Shown here piece by piece: positions 1 to 4,244 of a DNA stretch of 5,281 bases. The translations under genes were made by a program, and so were the position numbers. Below the pieces are notes generated by a model, which was given only the letters and a program-made list of their open reading frames with translations, did not search any database and was not told the origin of the DNA. How positions within the stretch are numbered: the stretch's first letter is position 1; every line of letters begins with the position of its first letter. Origin of the DNA: DASQHW01 sp038209365 (GTDB lineage Bacteria > Actinomycetota > Acidimicrobiia > IMCC26256 > PALSA-610); NCBI GenBank assembly GCA_038209365.1, contig JBBQXS010000102.1:1-5281 (forward strand), given 5' to 3'.

Positions 1-321
1 GGCGACGTTGCGCAGGCCCTCGCGGACCATCGCCCATGCGAGCACCGTGGCGGTCGTCGTGCCGTCGCCGGCGACGTCGTCGGTCTTCTTGGCGACTTCC
101 TTGACCAGCTCGGCGCCGATCTTCTCGTACGGGTCCTCGAGATCGATCTCCTTGGCGATCGACACACCGTCGTTCGTGATCGTGGGGGCACCCCACTTCT
201 TCTCGAGCACGACGTTGCGGCCCTTGGGCCCGAGCGTGACGCGCACCGCGTCGGCGAGCTTGTTCAGGCCCGCCTCGAGTGCCCGCCGGGCGTGCTCGTC
301 GTAGGCAATTTGCTTCGGCAT
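1..321 (-). CDS. groL: 60 kDa chaperonin GroEL (GroEL2 type), N-terminal part, truncated by the window edge
   Basis: This is the start of a cytosolic ATP-dependent chaperonin that folds client proteins in a double heptameric ring. The 107 visible residues begin MPKQIAYDEHARRALEAG and contain the nucleotide-binding signatures: TLGPKGRNVVLEKKWGAPTITNDG (residues 29-52, D51 matching E. coli D52) and GDGTTTAT (85-92, D86 matching the catalytic E. coli D87). The segment resembles mycobacterial GroEL2 rather than GroEL1 (KKWGAPTITNDGVSIAKE). The ATG at 321 is preceded by a good Shine-Dalgarno. No groES lies immediately upstream, so groEL appears to be transcribed alone from a CIRCE-controlled promoter, as is usual for actinobacterial groEL2. 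One oddity is Trp at residue 96 (LAWAMVREG), where most GroELs have Gln. The rest of the gene lies beyond base 1. Confidence 0.97.
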   Translation of the reverse strand, partial: MPKQIAYDEHARRALEAGLNKLADAVRVTLGPKGRNVVLEKKWGAPTITNDGVSIAKEIDLEDPYEKIGAELVKEVAKKTDDVAGDGTTTATVLAWAMVREGLRNVA

Positions 322-331
322 AAGGCGAAAT

Positions 332-338
332 CTCCCTC
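332..338 (-). promoter_or_regulatory. Shine-Dalgarno of groEL
   Basis: On the minus strand GAGGGAG lies about 10 nt before the ATG at 321 and supports that start. The leader between this site and CIRCE also holds a small inverted repeat, GCAGC-N7-GCTGC (342-358), of unknown meaning. Confidence 0.7.
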
Positions 339-375
339 AGGGCAGCAAGCGGGGCTGCAGATGTGGGCGGACTGG

Positions 376-402
376 TTAGCACTCAGGCTACCAGAGTGCT
401 AA
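376..402. promoter_or_regulatory. CIRCE element (HrcA operator) of groEL
   Basis: TTAGCACTC (376-384), a 9-bp spacer and GAGTGCTAA (394-402) match the CIRCE consensus TTAGCACTC-N9-GAGTGCTAA at all 18 conserved positions. HrcA binds this inverted repeat and represses chaperonin genes until heat shock titrates the GroEL that keeps HrcA active. The element lies 55 bp upstream of the groEL start, in the expected place for overlap with the transcription start. It also sits upstream of the divergent metalloregulator. The hrcA gene is not in this window. Confidence 0.97.
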
Positions 403-405
403 CGA

Positions 406-434
406 AGTTTGGCACTCGCGGTCGGCGAGTGCAA
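406..434 (-). promoter_or_regulatory. Candidate groEL promoter
   Basis: On the minus strand TTGCAC (434-429) and CAAACT (411-406) are separated by 17 bp. They would place the transcription start around base 399, inside the perfect CIRCE, the usual geometry for HrcA repression. Each hexamer matches its sigma-70 consensus at only 3 of 6 positions, so the call is weak. An alternative -10, TAGCCT, lies within the CIRCE spacer but has no convincing -35. Confidence 0.3.
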
Positions 435-435
435 G
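409..435. promoter_or_regulatory. Second, degenerate CIRCE-like element
   Basis: TTGGCACTC (409-417), exactly nine bases, then GAGTGCAAG (427-435). The left half matches the CIRCE consensus at 8 of 9 positions and the right half at 7 of 9, with the same N9 spacing as the perfect copy. It starts 6 bp after the perfect copy ends, so the two centres are 33 bp apart (389 and 422), close to three helical turns. A cooperative or secondary HrcA site is the natural reading. Binding is inferred, not shown. Confidence 0.6.
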
Positions 436-439
436 CCCG

Positions 440-467
440 TGGACGCCGCTCCCCATGACCGTAACCT
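440..467 (+). promoter_or_regulatory. Candidate promoter of the DtxR-family gene (leaderless start)
   Basis: TAACCT (462-467) fits the actinobacterial TAnnnT -10 pattern. TGGACG (440-445), 16 bp upstream, is a poor but possible -35. The expected transcription start falls at about 474-475, on the GTG start codon at 475, which suggests a leaderless mRNA. No DtxR/IdeR-type iron-box palindrome is visible here. Confidence 0.4.
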
Positions 468-474
468 GGAGCGC

Positions 475-1134
475 GTGGCGGAAATGCACGACACCACGGA
501 GGAATACCTCGAGACGATCCTCTCGATCGAGGAGGAAGGGATCGTTCCGCTCCGGGCCCGGCTCGTAGAGCGCCTCGGACTGTCGGCCGCCGCGGTCTCG
601 GAGACCGTCGCCCGGCTCGAGGACCAGGGCTACGTCGAGCTCGCGGGCGACCGCCGTCTCAACCTGACCGAGAAGGGCCGCGGGCTCGCGACGACCGTCG
701 TGCGCCGGCACCGGCTCGCCGAACGGTTGCTCGTCGACATCATCGGGCTCGAGTGGGAGAAGGTGCACGCAGAAGCCGCGCGCTGGGAGCACGCGATCTC
801 CGCCGACGTCGAGGAGAAGCTCGTCCAGCTCCTCGGCGATCCCGCGACGTGCCCGCACGGCAACCCGATTCCCGGTTCGCACAATGCCGGCTCGACACTT
901 CGGACCGTGCCGCTCTCGGAGGTGCAGCCGGGCCCGATCGTCGTCGTGCGCGTGAGCGAGCGACTCGAGCAGTCCGGCGACGCCCTCGTCCTCGTCGCCG
1001 ACGCGCAGCTCATGCCCGGATGCGACGCGACCGTGATCACACGGGACGGCGACGGGGTGACTGTGAAGACCACGACCGGCGAGTACCGCGTCCCGACACG
1101 CGTCGCAGACTTTCTCTACGTCGCGTCGCGCTGA
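475..1134 (+). CDS. DtxR/IdeR-family metal-dependent transcriptional regulator
   Basis: This is a predicted cytosolic repressor that binds DNA when loaded with divalent metal (Fe2+ or Mn2+) and controls metal uptake and storage genes. The 219 residues show three domains: an N-terminal winged helix (about 6-65, DTTEEYLETI to LTEKGR), a dimerisation and metal-binding domain (about 66-140, RRHRLAERLLVDIIGL and VHAEAARWEH), and an SH3/FeoA-like C-terminal domain (about 145-219). I chose GTG 475 because it gives the same numbering as DtxR/IdeR and has a -10-like TAACCT 7 bp upstream. ATG 484 is the alternative. The TTG at 409 would place coding sequence over the CIRCE-like repeat. Ancillary-site ligands H79, E83 and H98 are present, as are E105 and H106 of the primary site. 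However, M10 is Glu and C102 is Ala, so metal choice may differ from IdeR. It diverges from groEL. Confidence 0.93.
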   Translation: MAEMHDTTEEYLETILSIEEEGIVPLRARLVERLGLSAAAVSETVARLEDQGYVELAGDRRLNLTEKGRGLATTVVRRHRLAERLLVDIIGLEWEKVHAEAARWEHAISADVEEKLVQLLGDPATCPHGNPIPGSHNAGSTLRTVPLSEVQPGPIVVVRVSERLEQSGDALVLVADAQLMPGCDATVITRDGDGVTVKTTTGEYRVPTRVADFLYVASR

Positions 1135-1146
1135 GAGCGGGGACGA

Positions 1147-1674
1147 TCAGCTGCGCTGAATTCGCCAGATCATGTGGGGTTTCGACGGGAAGAACCTGAA
1201 CGTGCGTTCCTCCCAAGGCGTGAATCCGAGGCGCCGGGCGACTGCCTGCGACGCCTTGTTCTCGGGGAGTATCACGCTGTAGATCTCGCCGACGGCGTGA
1301 TGCGCGAACACGTAGTCGCGCGCGGCGGCGCCGGCTTCGGTCGCGTAACCCTTGCGCCAATGGTCGGGGTGCAGCGTCCATCCGATCTCGATGCCGGGCC
1401 AATCGGGCCGCAGTGGCCAGTGTGAGCCGGCGCGCCCGACGAACTCACCGGTCTCCTTCTCTTCGAGGGCCCATTGCCCCGTGCCGCGCAACTGCCATTG
1501 CCCGAGCCATATCTCCATGTGCTCGAAAGCCTGCTCCGGACCGATGTCGTCCGGGAGGTGGAGCGACGCACGCACCTGGGGCGCTTGCAGCACCGCCGTG
1601 TAGGCGTCGAGATCGGTCTCCCGAAACGGCCGCAGGAGCAACCGCTCCGTCTCAACGGTCGGGCAGCTCGTCAT
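1147..1674 (-). CDS. GNAT-family N-acetyltransferase (RimJ/RimL-like)
   Basis: This is a predicted acetyl-CoA-dependent acetyltransferase of 175 residues, the usual size for the Acetyltransf_3 (RimJ/RimL) group. The N-terminus TERLLLRPFRETDLDAY (9-25) is the standard first strand and helix. The central strand GIEIGWTLHPDHWRKGYATEA (94-114) contains the acetyl-CoA pyrophosphate-binding loop RKGYA. NKASQAVARRLGF (139-151) is the typical motif B helix. The substrate cannot be read from sequence: ribosomal protein, small molecule or antibiotic are all possible. The ATG at 1674 has no recognisable Shine-Dalgarno. Instead, a perfect 10-bp inverted repeat ends 1 nt before it. It lies 51 bp downstream of the sulfur-carrier gene on the same strand and could be the third gene of that operon. 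Its 3' end is 12 bp from the convergent DtxR-family gene. Confidence 0.9.
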   Translation of the reverse strand: MTSCPTVETERLLLRPFRETDLDAYTAVLQAPQVRASLHLPDDIGPEQAFEHMEIWLGQWQLRGTGQWALEEKETGEFVGRAGSHWPLRPDWPGIEIGWTLHPDHWRKGYATEAGAAARDYVFAHHAVGEIYSVILPENKASQAVARRLGFTPWEERTFRFFPSKPHMIWRIQRS

Positions 1675-1675
1675 C

Positions 1676-1720
1676 TGTTTGCAACGGAACGGACCCGTCC
1701 GGTCACTTGCGTTGCAAACA
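1676..1720. repeat. Perfect 10-bp inverted repeat before the GNAT gene, with an inner palindrome
   Basis: TGTTTGCAAC (1676-1685) and GTTGCAAACA (1711-1720) are exact reverse complements separated by 25 bp. Each arm contains the palindrome TTGCAA, and the two TTGCAA cores are 33 bp apart, about three helical turns. Inside the spacer is a second inverted repeat, CGGAC-CC-GTCCG (1690-1701). The A/T-rich arms stand out from the GC-rich surroundings. Possible roles are a repressor operator, an mRNA hairpin hiding the acetyltransferase start (the RNA arm ends 1 nt before AUG), or an attenuator. There is no T-run, so a standard intrinsic terminator is unlikely. Confidence 0.7.
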
Positions 1721-1725
1721 TGGTC

Positions 1726-2001
1726 TCAGCCGCCCGCGACGGCAGGGACGATGCTCACCACCTGCCCGTCGGTGACAGGCGTGTCGATGCCCTGCAAGAA
1801 GCGGATGTCCTCGTCGGCGAGGAAGACGTTCACGAACCGGCGGAGCCCGCCCGACTCGTCGAACAGCCGCTCGGTGAAGCCGGCATGAGCGCCGTCGAGC
1901 GCCTTCAGCGCCTCGGCCACCGTGCCCGCTTCGACCTGCACCTCGGCCGCGTTGCCCGAGAGGCTCCGGAGCTGGGTCGGGATACGCACCGTGATGCTCA
2001 C
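1726..2001 (-). CDS. cysO: CysO-like sulfur-carrier protein (ThiS/MoaD ubiquitin-like fold, Gly-Gly end)
   Basis: This is a predicted small ubiquitin-fold protein of 91 residues that carries sulfide as a C-terminal thiocarboxylate. It opens with the beta strand SITVRIPTQLRSLSG (2-16) and contains RRFVNVFLADEDIRF (54-68). It ends in PAVAGG, with the diglycine exposed for adenylation and sulfur transfer by an E1-like enzyme. From memory, mycobacterial CysO shares the same PAVAGG ending and an RFVN...DEDVRF core, so this subfamily call is firm; ThiS and MoaD are more distant. The GTG start at 2001 overlaps the TGA of the upstream PLP-enzyme gene, and GAGG lies about 7 nt before it, so translation is probably coupled. 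In mycobacteria cysO sits with mec and the cysteine synthase cysM. Neither is here, and its partner is a threonine-synthase-like enzyme. The activating enzyme must be encoded elsewhere. Confidence 0.9.
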   Translation of the reverse strand: MSITVRIPTQLRSLSGNAAEVQVEAGTVAEALKALDGAHAGFTERLFDESGGLRRFVNVFLADEDIRFLQGIDTPVTDGQVVSIVPAVAGG

Positions 2002-3236
2002 TGGTTCCCCTCGATGTCGAAGGCGTCGTGGAACGCATCCAGCGTAGGGGCAATCGTCGCGGTCGGTCCGCATGTCGGCGAGACGGCTTCGAGCGTCTTC
2101 AAGCCGTGACCCGTGATGTACACGACGACACGCTCGTCCGGACGGACGACCCCGTCCGCCGCGAGCCTCTTCAACGTCGCGACCGTCACGCCCCCTGCCG
2201 TCTCCGCAAAGATGCCCTCGGTGCGTGCGAGGAGACGCATGCCGTCGATGATCTCGTCGTCGGTGACCGCCGCGAAACCGCCGCCCGTCGTTCGCACGAC
2301 GTCGAGCGCAAAGTAGCCGTCGGCCGGGTTCCCGATGGCGAGCGACTTCGCGATCGTGTCTGGCTTGACCGGCCGAATGGTGTCGGACGCTTCGATGAAC
2401 GCCTTCGCCACCGGTGAGCACCCGAGCGCCTGCGCGCCCGACACCCGAACTCGGGGCGCGTCGTCGAGCAGGCCGACACGATGAAGCTCGTCGAACCCCT
2501 TGCGGATCTTCGTGAGCAACGATCCGCTCGCAACCGGGACGACGACATGGTCGGGTACCTGCCAACCCAGCTGTTCGGCAGTCTCGAACGCGAGTGTCTT
2601 GCTGCCCTCCGCGTAGAACGGCCGCATGTTCACGTTGACGAATGCCCATTCGTACACACCGGCGAGCTCCGCGCACAGGCGGTTGACGTCGTCGTAGTTG
2701 CCTTCGATGGCGACGACATTGCCACCGTAGATCGCGGTCGTGACGATCTTGCCCTGCTCGAGATTCGACGGGATGAAGACATAGCTGCGCAGACCGGCTC
2801 GTGCCGCGTGCGCGGCAACGGAGTTCGCCAGGTTCCCGGTGGACGCACAGGCCGCGACCTTGAAGCCGAACTCGAGCGCCTTGCTCAACGCGACCGAGGT
2901 GACGCGATCCTTGAACGAGTTCGTCGGGTTCCGCGTGTCGTTCTTGACCCACACCTCGCCGAGGCCGAGCTCGGCCGCCAGCCGGTCGGCTCTCACCAGG
3001 GGTGTGAAGCCGGTGCCGAGATCGACGGCGGCGTCGGCCGCCACCGGCAGCAGATCCGAGTAGCGCCACAAGGAGGTCGGTCCGGCGGCGATCTTGTCGC
3101 GGCTGGTGGCGCGGGCGATCGCGTCGTAGTCATATGCGACCTCGAGCGGGCCGAAGCACCACTCGCAGGTATAGACGGGCGCCGTTTCGTATTCGCGTCC
3201 GCATTCCCGACAACGAAGGCCTTGCACATGCACCAT
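1998..3236 (-). CDS. thrC: Threonine-synthase-like PLP enzyme with N-terminal zinc ribbon
   Basis: This is a fold-type II PLP enzyme of 412 residues. Family members convert O-phosphohomoserine to threonine. An N-terminal zinc ribbon has C9-x2-C12 and C24-x2-C27. NSFKDR (106-111) supplies the Schiff-base K109, STGNLANS (132-139) is the substrate-binding loop, PVASGSL (234-240) is the likely PLP-phosphate loop and TGHGLK (375-380) is the C-terminal threonine-synthase signature. I chose ATG 3236 because GGGAG lies 8 nt upstream and MVHVQGLRCREC is the expected Zn-ribbon start; an in-frame extension to 3317 adds an unconvincing Arg/Ala-rich stretch. Several loops differ from housekeeping ThrC as I remember it: GNLANS instead of GNTSAS, and ETAGGVT instead of EPASAAS. 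It is coupled by GTGA overlap to the CysO-like gene. It may be true ThrC or a thiocarboxylate-using paralogue, so the symbol is provisional. Confidence 0.88.
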   Translation of the reverse strand: MVHVQGLRCRECGREYETAPVYTCEWCFGPLEVAYDYDAIARATSRDKIAAGPTSLWRYSDLLPVAADAAVDLGTGFTPLVRADRLAAELGLGEVWVKNDTRNPTNSFKDRVTSVALSKALEFGFKVAACASTGNLANSVAAHAARAGLRSYVFIPSNLEQGKIVTTAIYGGNVVAIEGNYDDVNRLCAELAGVYEWAFVNVNMRPFYAEGSKTLAFETAEQLGWQVPDHVVVPVASGSLLTKIRKGFDELHRVGLLDDAPRVRVSGAQALGCSPVAKAFIEASDTIRPVKPDTIAKSLAIGNPADGYFALDVVRTTGGGFAAVTDDEIIDGMRLLARTEGIFAETAGGVTVATLKRLAADGVVRPDERVVVYITGHGLKTLEAVSPTCGPTATIAPTLDAFHDAFDIEGNQ

Positions 3237-3265
3237 GAGCGCGTCTCCCTTTTCTCGACGCGCTC
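3237..3265 (-). promoter_or_regulatory. Hairpin carrying the thrC-like Shine-Dalgarno in its loop
   Basis: Read on the minus strand, GAGCGCGTC (3265-3257) and GACGCGCTC (3245-3237) are perfect complements and frame an 11-nt loop, GAGAAAAGGGA. The Shine-Dalgarno AGGGAG spans the loop and the first base of the 3' arm, and the ATG at 3236 follows the stem directly. A 9-bp GC-rich stem between the Shine-Dalgarno and AUG should hinder translation initiation unless it is opened. An upstream CGCTC (3280-3276, minus) could pair with GAGCG (3265-3261) and compete with the stem. Confidence 0.6.
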
Positions 3266-3296
3266 CGAGCGCCTCGAGCGACCGGGCTTTCGCCGT

Positions 3297-3339
3297 AGCC
3301 GCTCTTCGGCTGCTCATCGGTCAGGCATTGGCACCTGAC
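3297..3339 (-). repeat. Two further hairpin-type inverted repeats in the thrC-like leader
   Basis: GTCAGG-N8-CCTGAC (3320-3339) and AGCCG-N5-CGGCT (3297-3311) are perfect inverted repeats upstream of the Shine-Dalgarno hairpin. If transcription of the thrC-like gene starts upstream of 3340, its leader would have three successive stem-loops. Alternatively, the 6-bp repeat is a protein operator. I recognise no known riboswitch, and no promoter in this stretch is convincing. Confidence 0.4.
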
Positions 3340-3438
3340 GCAATATCGGGATCCACTTGGTCCCCCGGCATCACGCTGGTTGCCGCGGCGTCAAAGGGCC
3401 TGTCCCTCGGCCGCTCTCGATGAGCGCGTTGACCGGAA

Positions 3439-3461
3439 AGCGTAGCACGCTCCTCTACGCT
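3439..3461 (+). promoter_or_regulatory. Inverted repeat overlapping the -10 of the GpgS gene
   Basis: AGCGTAG (3439-3445), nine bases, then CTACGCT (3455-3461) form a perfect 7-bp inverted repeat. Its right end, TACGCT (3456-3461), fits a TAnnnT -10, and GTG 3468 lies 6 bp further on, as expected for a leaderless transcript. TTGACC (3429-3434) resembles a -35, but the 21-bp spacing is too long, so the -35 is unclear or activator-dependent. The repeat could be an operator for an unidentified regulator. Confidence 0.45.
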
Positions 3462-3467
3462 GGTCCC

Positions 3468-4244
3468 GTGGCCATTTCCGTGTGCCTTCCGGCGCGCAAC
3501 GAGGGGCCCACCATTGCGTCGATCGTGCGCGAGGCCCTTCAATGCGCGGTCGTCGACGAGGTCGTCGTGATCGACGACGGCTCTACCGACGCGACTGCCG
3601 CGATCGCATCGGACGCAGGCGCGCGCGTCGTCTCGGAGTCGGCGCTGCTGCCGGAGGCGGGTCCGGGCTCGGGCAAGGGCAATGCGCTCTGGAAGTCGCT
3701 CTTCACGTGTACCGGCGACCTCATCTGCTTCCTCGACGCCGATCTGCGCAACTTCCGCGCCGAGTACGTCGAACGTCTTTGCGCACCGCTGATGACGGAG
3801 GCGGGCACGGCGCTGGTAAAAGCGTCCTATACGCGAGCGTTCCAAGGCGCACCCACGGGCGGCGGCCGTGTCACCGAGCTGGCCGCACGGCCTCTGCTGT
3901 CGCTGCTCTTCCCCAAGCTGGCCGACATCTCGCAACCACTCGGCGGTGAGTACGCCGCCCGCCGAGACGTGCTCGAACAGCTCCCGTTCGTCGAGGGGTG
4001 GGGCGTCGAGATCGGGCTGTTGATCGATGTCGTCGATCGATACGGACGCGACGCGATCGCCCAGGTCGACCTGGGGATGCGCGAGCACCGCAATCGTCCC
4101 CTCGAAGAACTGTCACCGCAGGCGCTCGAGGTCATCGCGACCGCCCTGCAACGCGCAGGGGTCGGGGAGACGGTCGCCGTACGCGAGCGTCCGCCGATCA
4201 TCACGTTTCCCGCGTATCGAGCGCGGTTCGACCCGCCTCGATAG
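3468..4244 (+). CDS. gpgS: Glucosyl-3-phosphoglycerate synthase (GT81 family)
   Basis: This retaining GT-A glycosyltransferase joins glucose from a nucleotide sugar (usually UDP-glucose) to 3-phosphoglycerate. That is the first step toward glucosylglycerate and, in mycobacteria, methylglucose lipopolysaccharide. The 258 residues show LPARNEG (7-13), DDGSTDAT (36-43), GSGKGNALWKSL (68-79) and the metal-binding LDADL (89-93; D90, D92). They also show TGGGRVTELAARPLL (130-144), WGVEIGLLID (178-187) and REHRNRPLEEL (205-215), whose H207 matches the metal-ligand His of mycobacterial GpgS. I chose GTG 3468, which follows a -10-like TACGCT by 6 bp. ATG 3420 is in frame and would add 16 residues, but has no Shine-Dalgarno and would run through the inverted repeat. 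The protein lacks the long N-terminal extension of the M. tuberculosis enzyme. Its last 44 bp overlap the convergent glycerate-kinase gene. Confidence 0.9.
   Translation: MAISVCLPARNEGPTIASIVREALQCAVVDEVVVIDDGSTDATAAIASDAGARVVSESALLPEAGPGSGKGNALWKSLFTCTGDLICFLDADLRNFRAEYVERLCAPLMTEAGTALVKASYTRAFQGAPTGGGRVTELAARPLLSLLFPKLADISQPLGGEYAARRDVLEQLPFVEGWGVEIGLLIDVVDRYGRDAIAQVDLGMREHRNRPLEELSPQALEVIATALQRAGVGETVAVRERPPIITFPAYRARFDPPR

Noticed and set aside
409..474. Longer DtxR-family reading frame starting at TTG 409
   Set aside because: It would place coding sequence over the CIRCE-like repeat, add 22 residues unlike any DtxR N-terminus, and has no Shine-Dalgarno. GTG 475 gives exact DtxR numbering.
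440..475. IdeR/DtxR iron-box for autoregulation
   Set aside because: TAACCT resembles half an iron box, but no opposing TTAGGT-like half is present at the right distance.
388..882. 164-codon minus-strand open frame opposite the DtxR-family gene
   Set aside because: It is a shadow of the regulator with no family match, and it would run through the CIRCE elements.
1135..1146. Intrinsic terminator between the DtxR-family and GNAT genes
   Set aside because: Only 12 bp separate the two stops, and no stem followed by a T-run is visible.
1676..1720. Intrinsic terminator after cysO
   Set aside because: The inverted repeat has a 25-nt spacer and no U-run on either strand, so an operator or start-codon hairpin is more likely.
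1474..2109. 211-codon plus-strand open frame across the GNAT/cysO junction
   Set aside because: It is antisense to two real genes, has no motif, and runs through the inverted repeat.
3237..3317. N-terminal extension of the thrC-like protein to 3317
   Set aside because: The extension is Arg/Ala-rich, and a strong Shine-Dalgarno precedes ATG 3236, right before the Zn-ribbon.
2481..3338. 285-codon plus-strand open frame opposite the thrC-like gene
   Set aside because: It is antisense to a well-supported enzyme gene and shows no recognisable domain; it is a codon-bias shadow.
3420..3467. ATG 3420 as the gpgS start
   Set aside because: It has no Shine-Dalgarno, and the added residues match nothing. 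The -10-like hexamer and inverted repeat lie in this stretch. It cannot be fully excluded.
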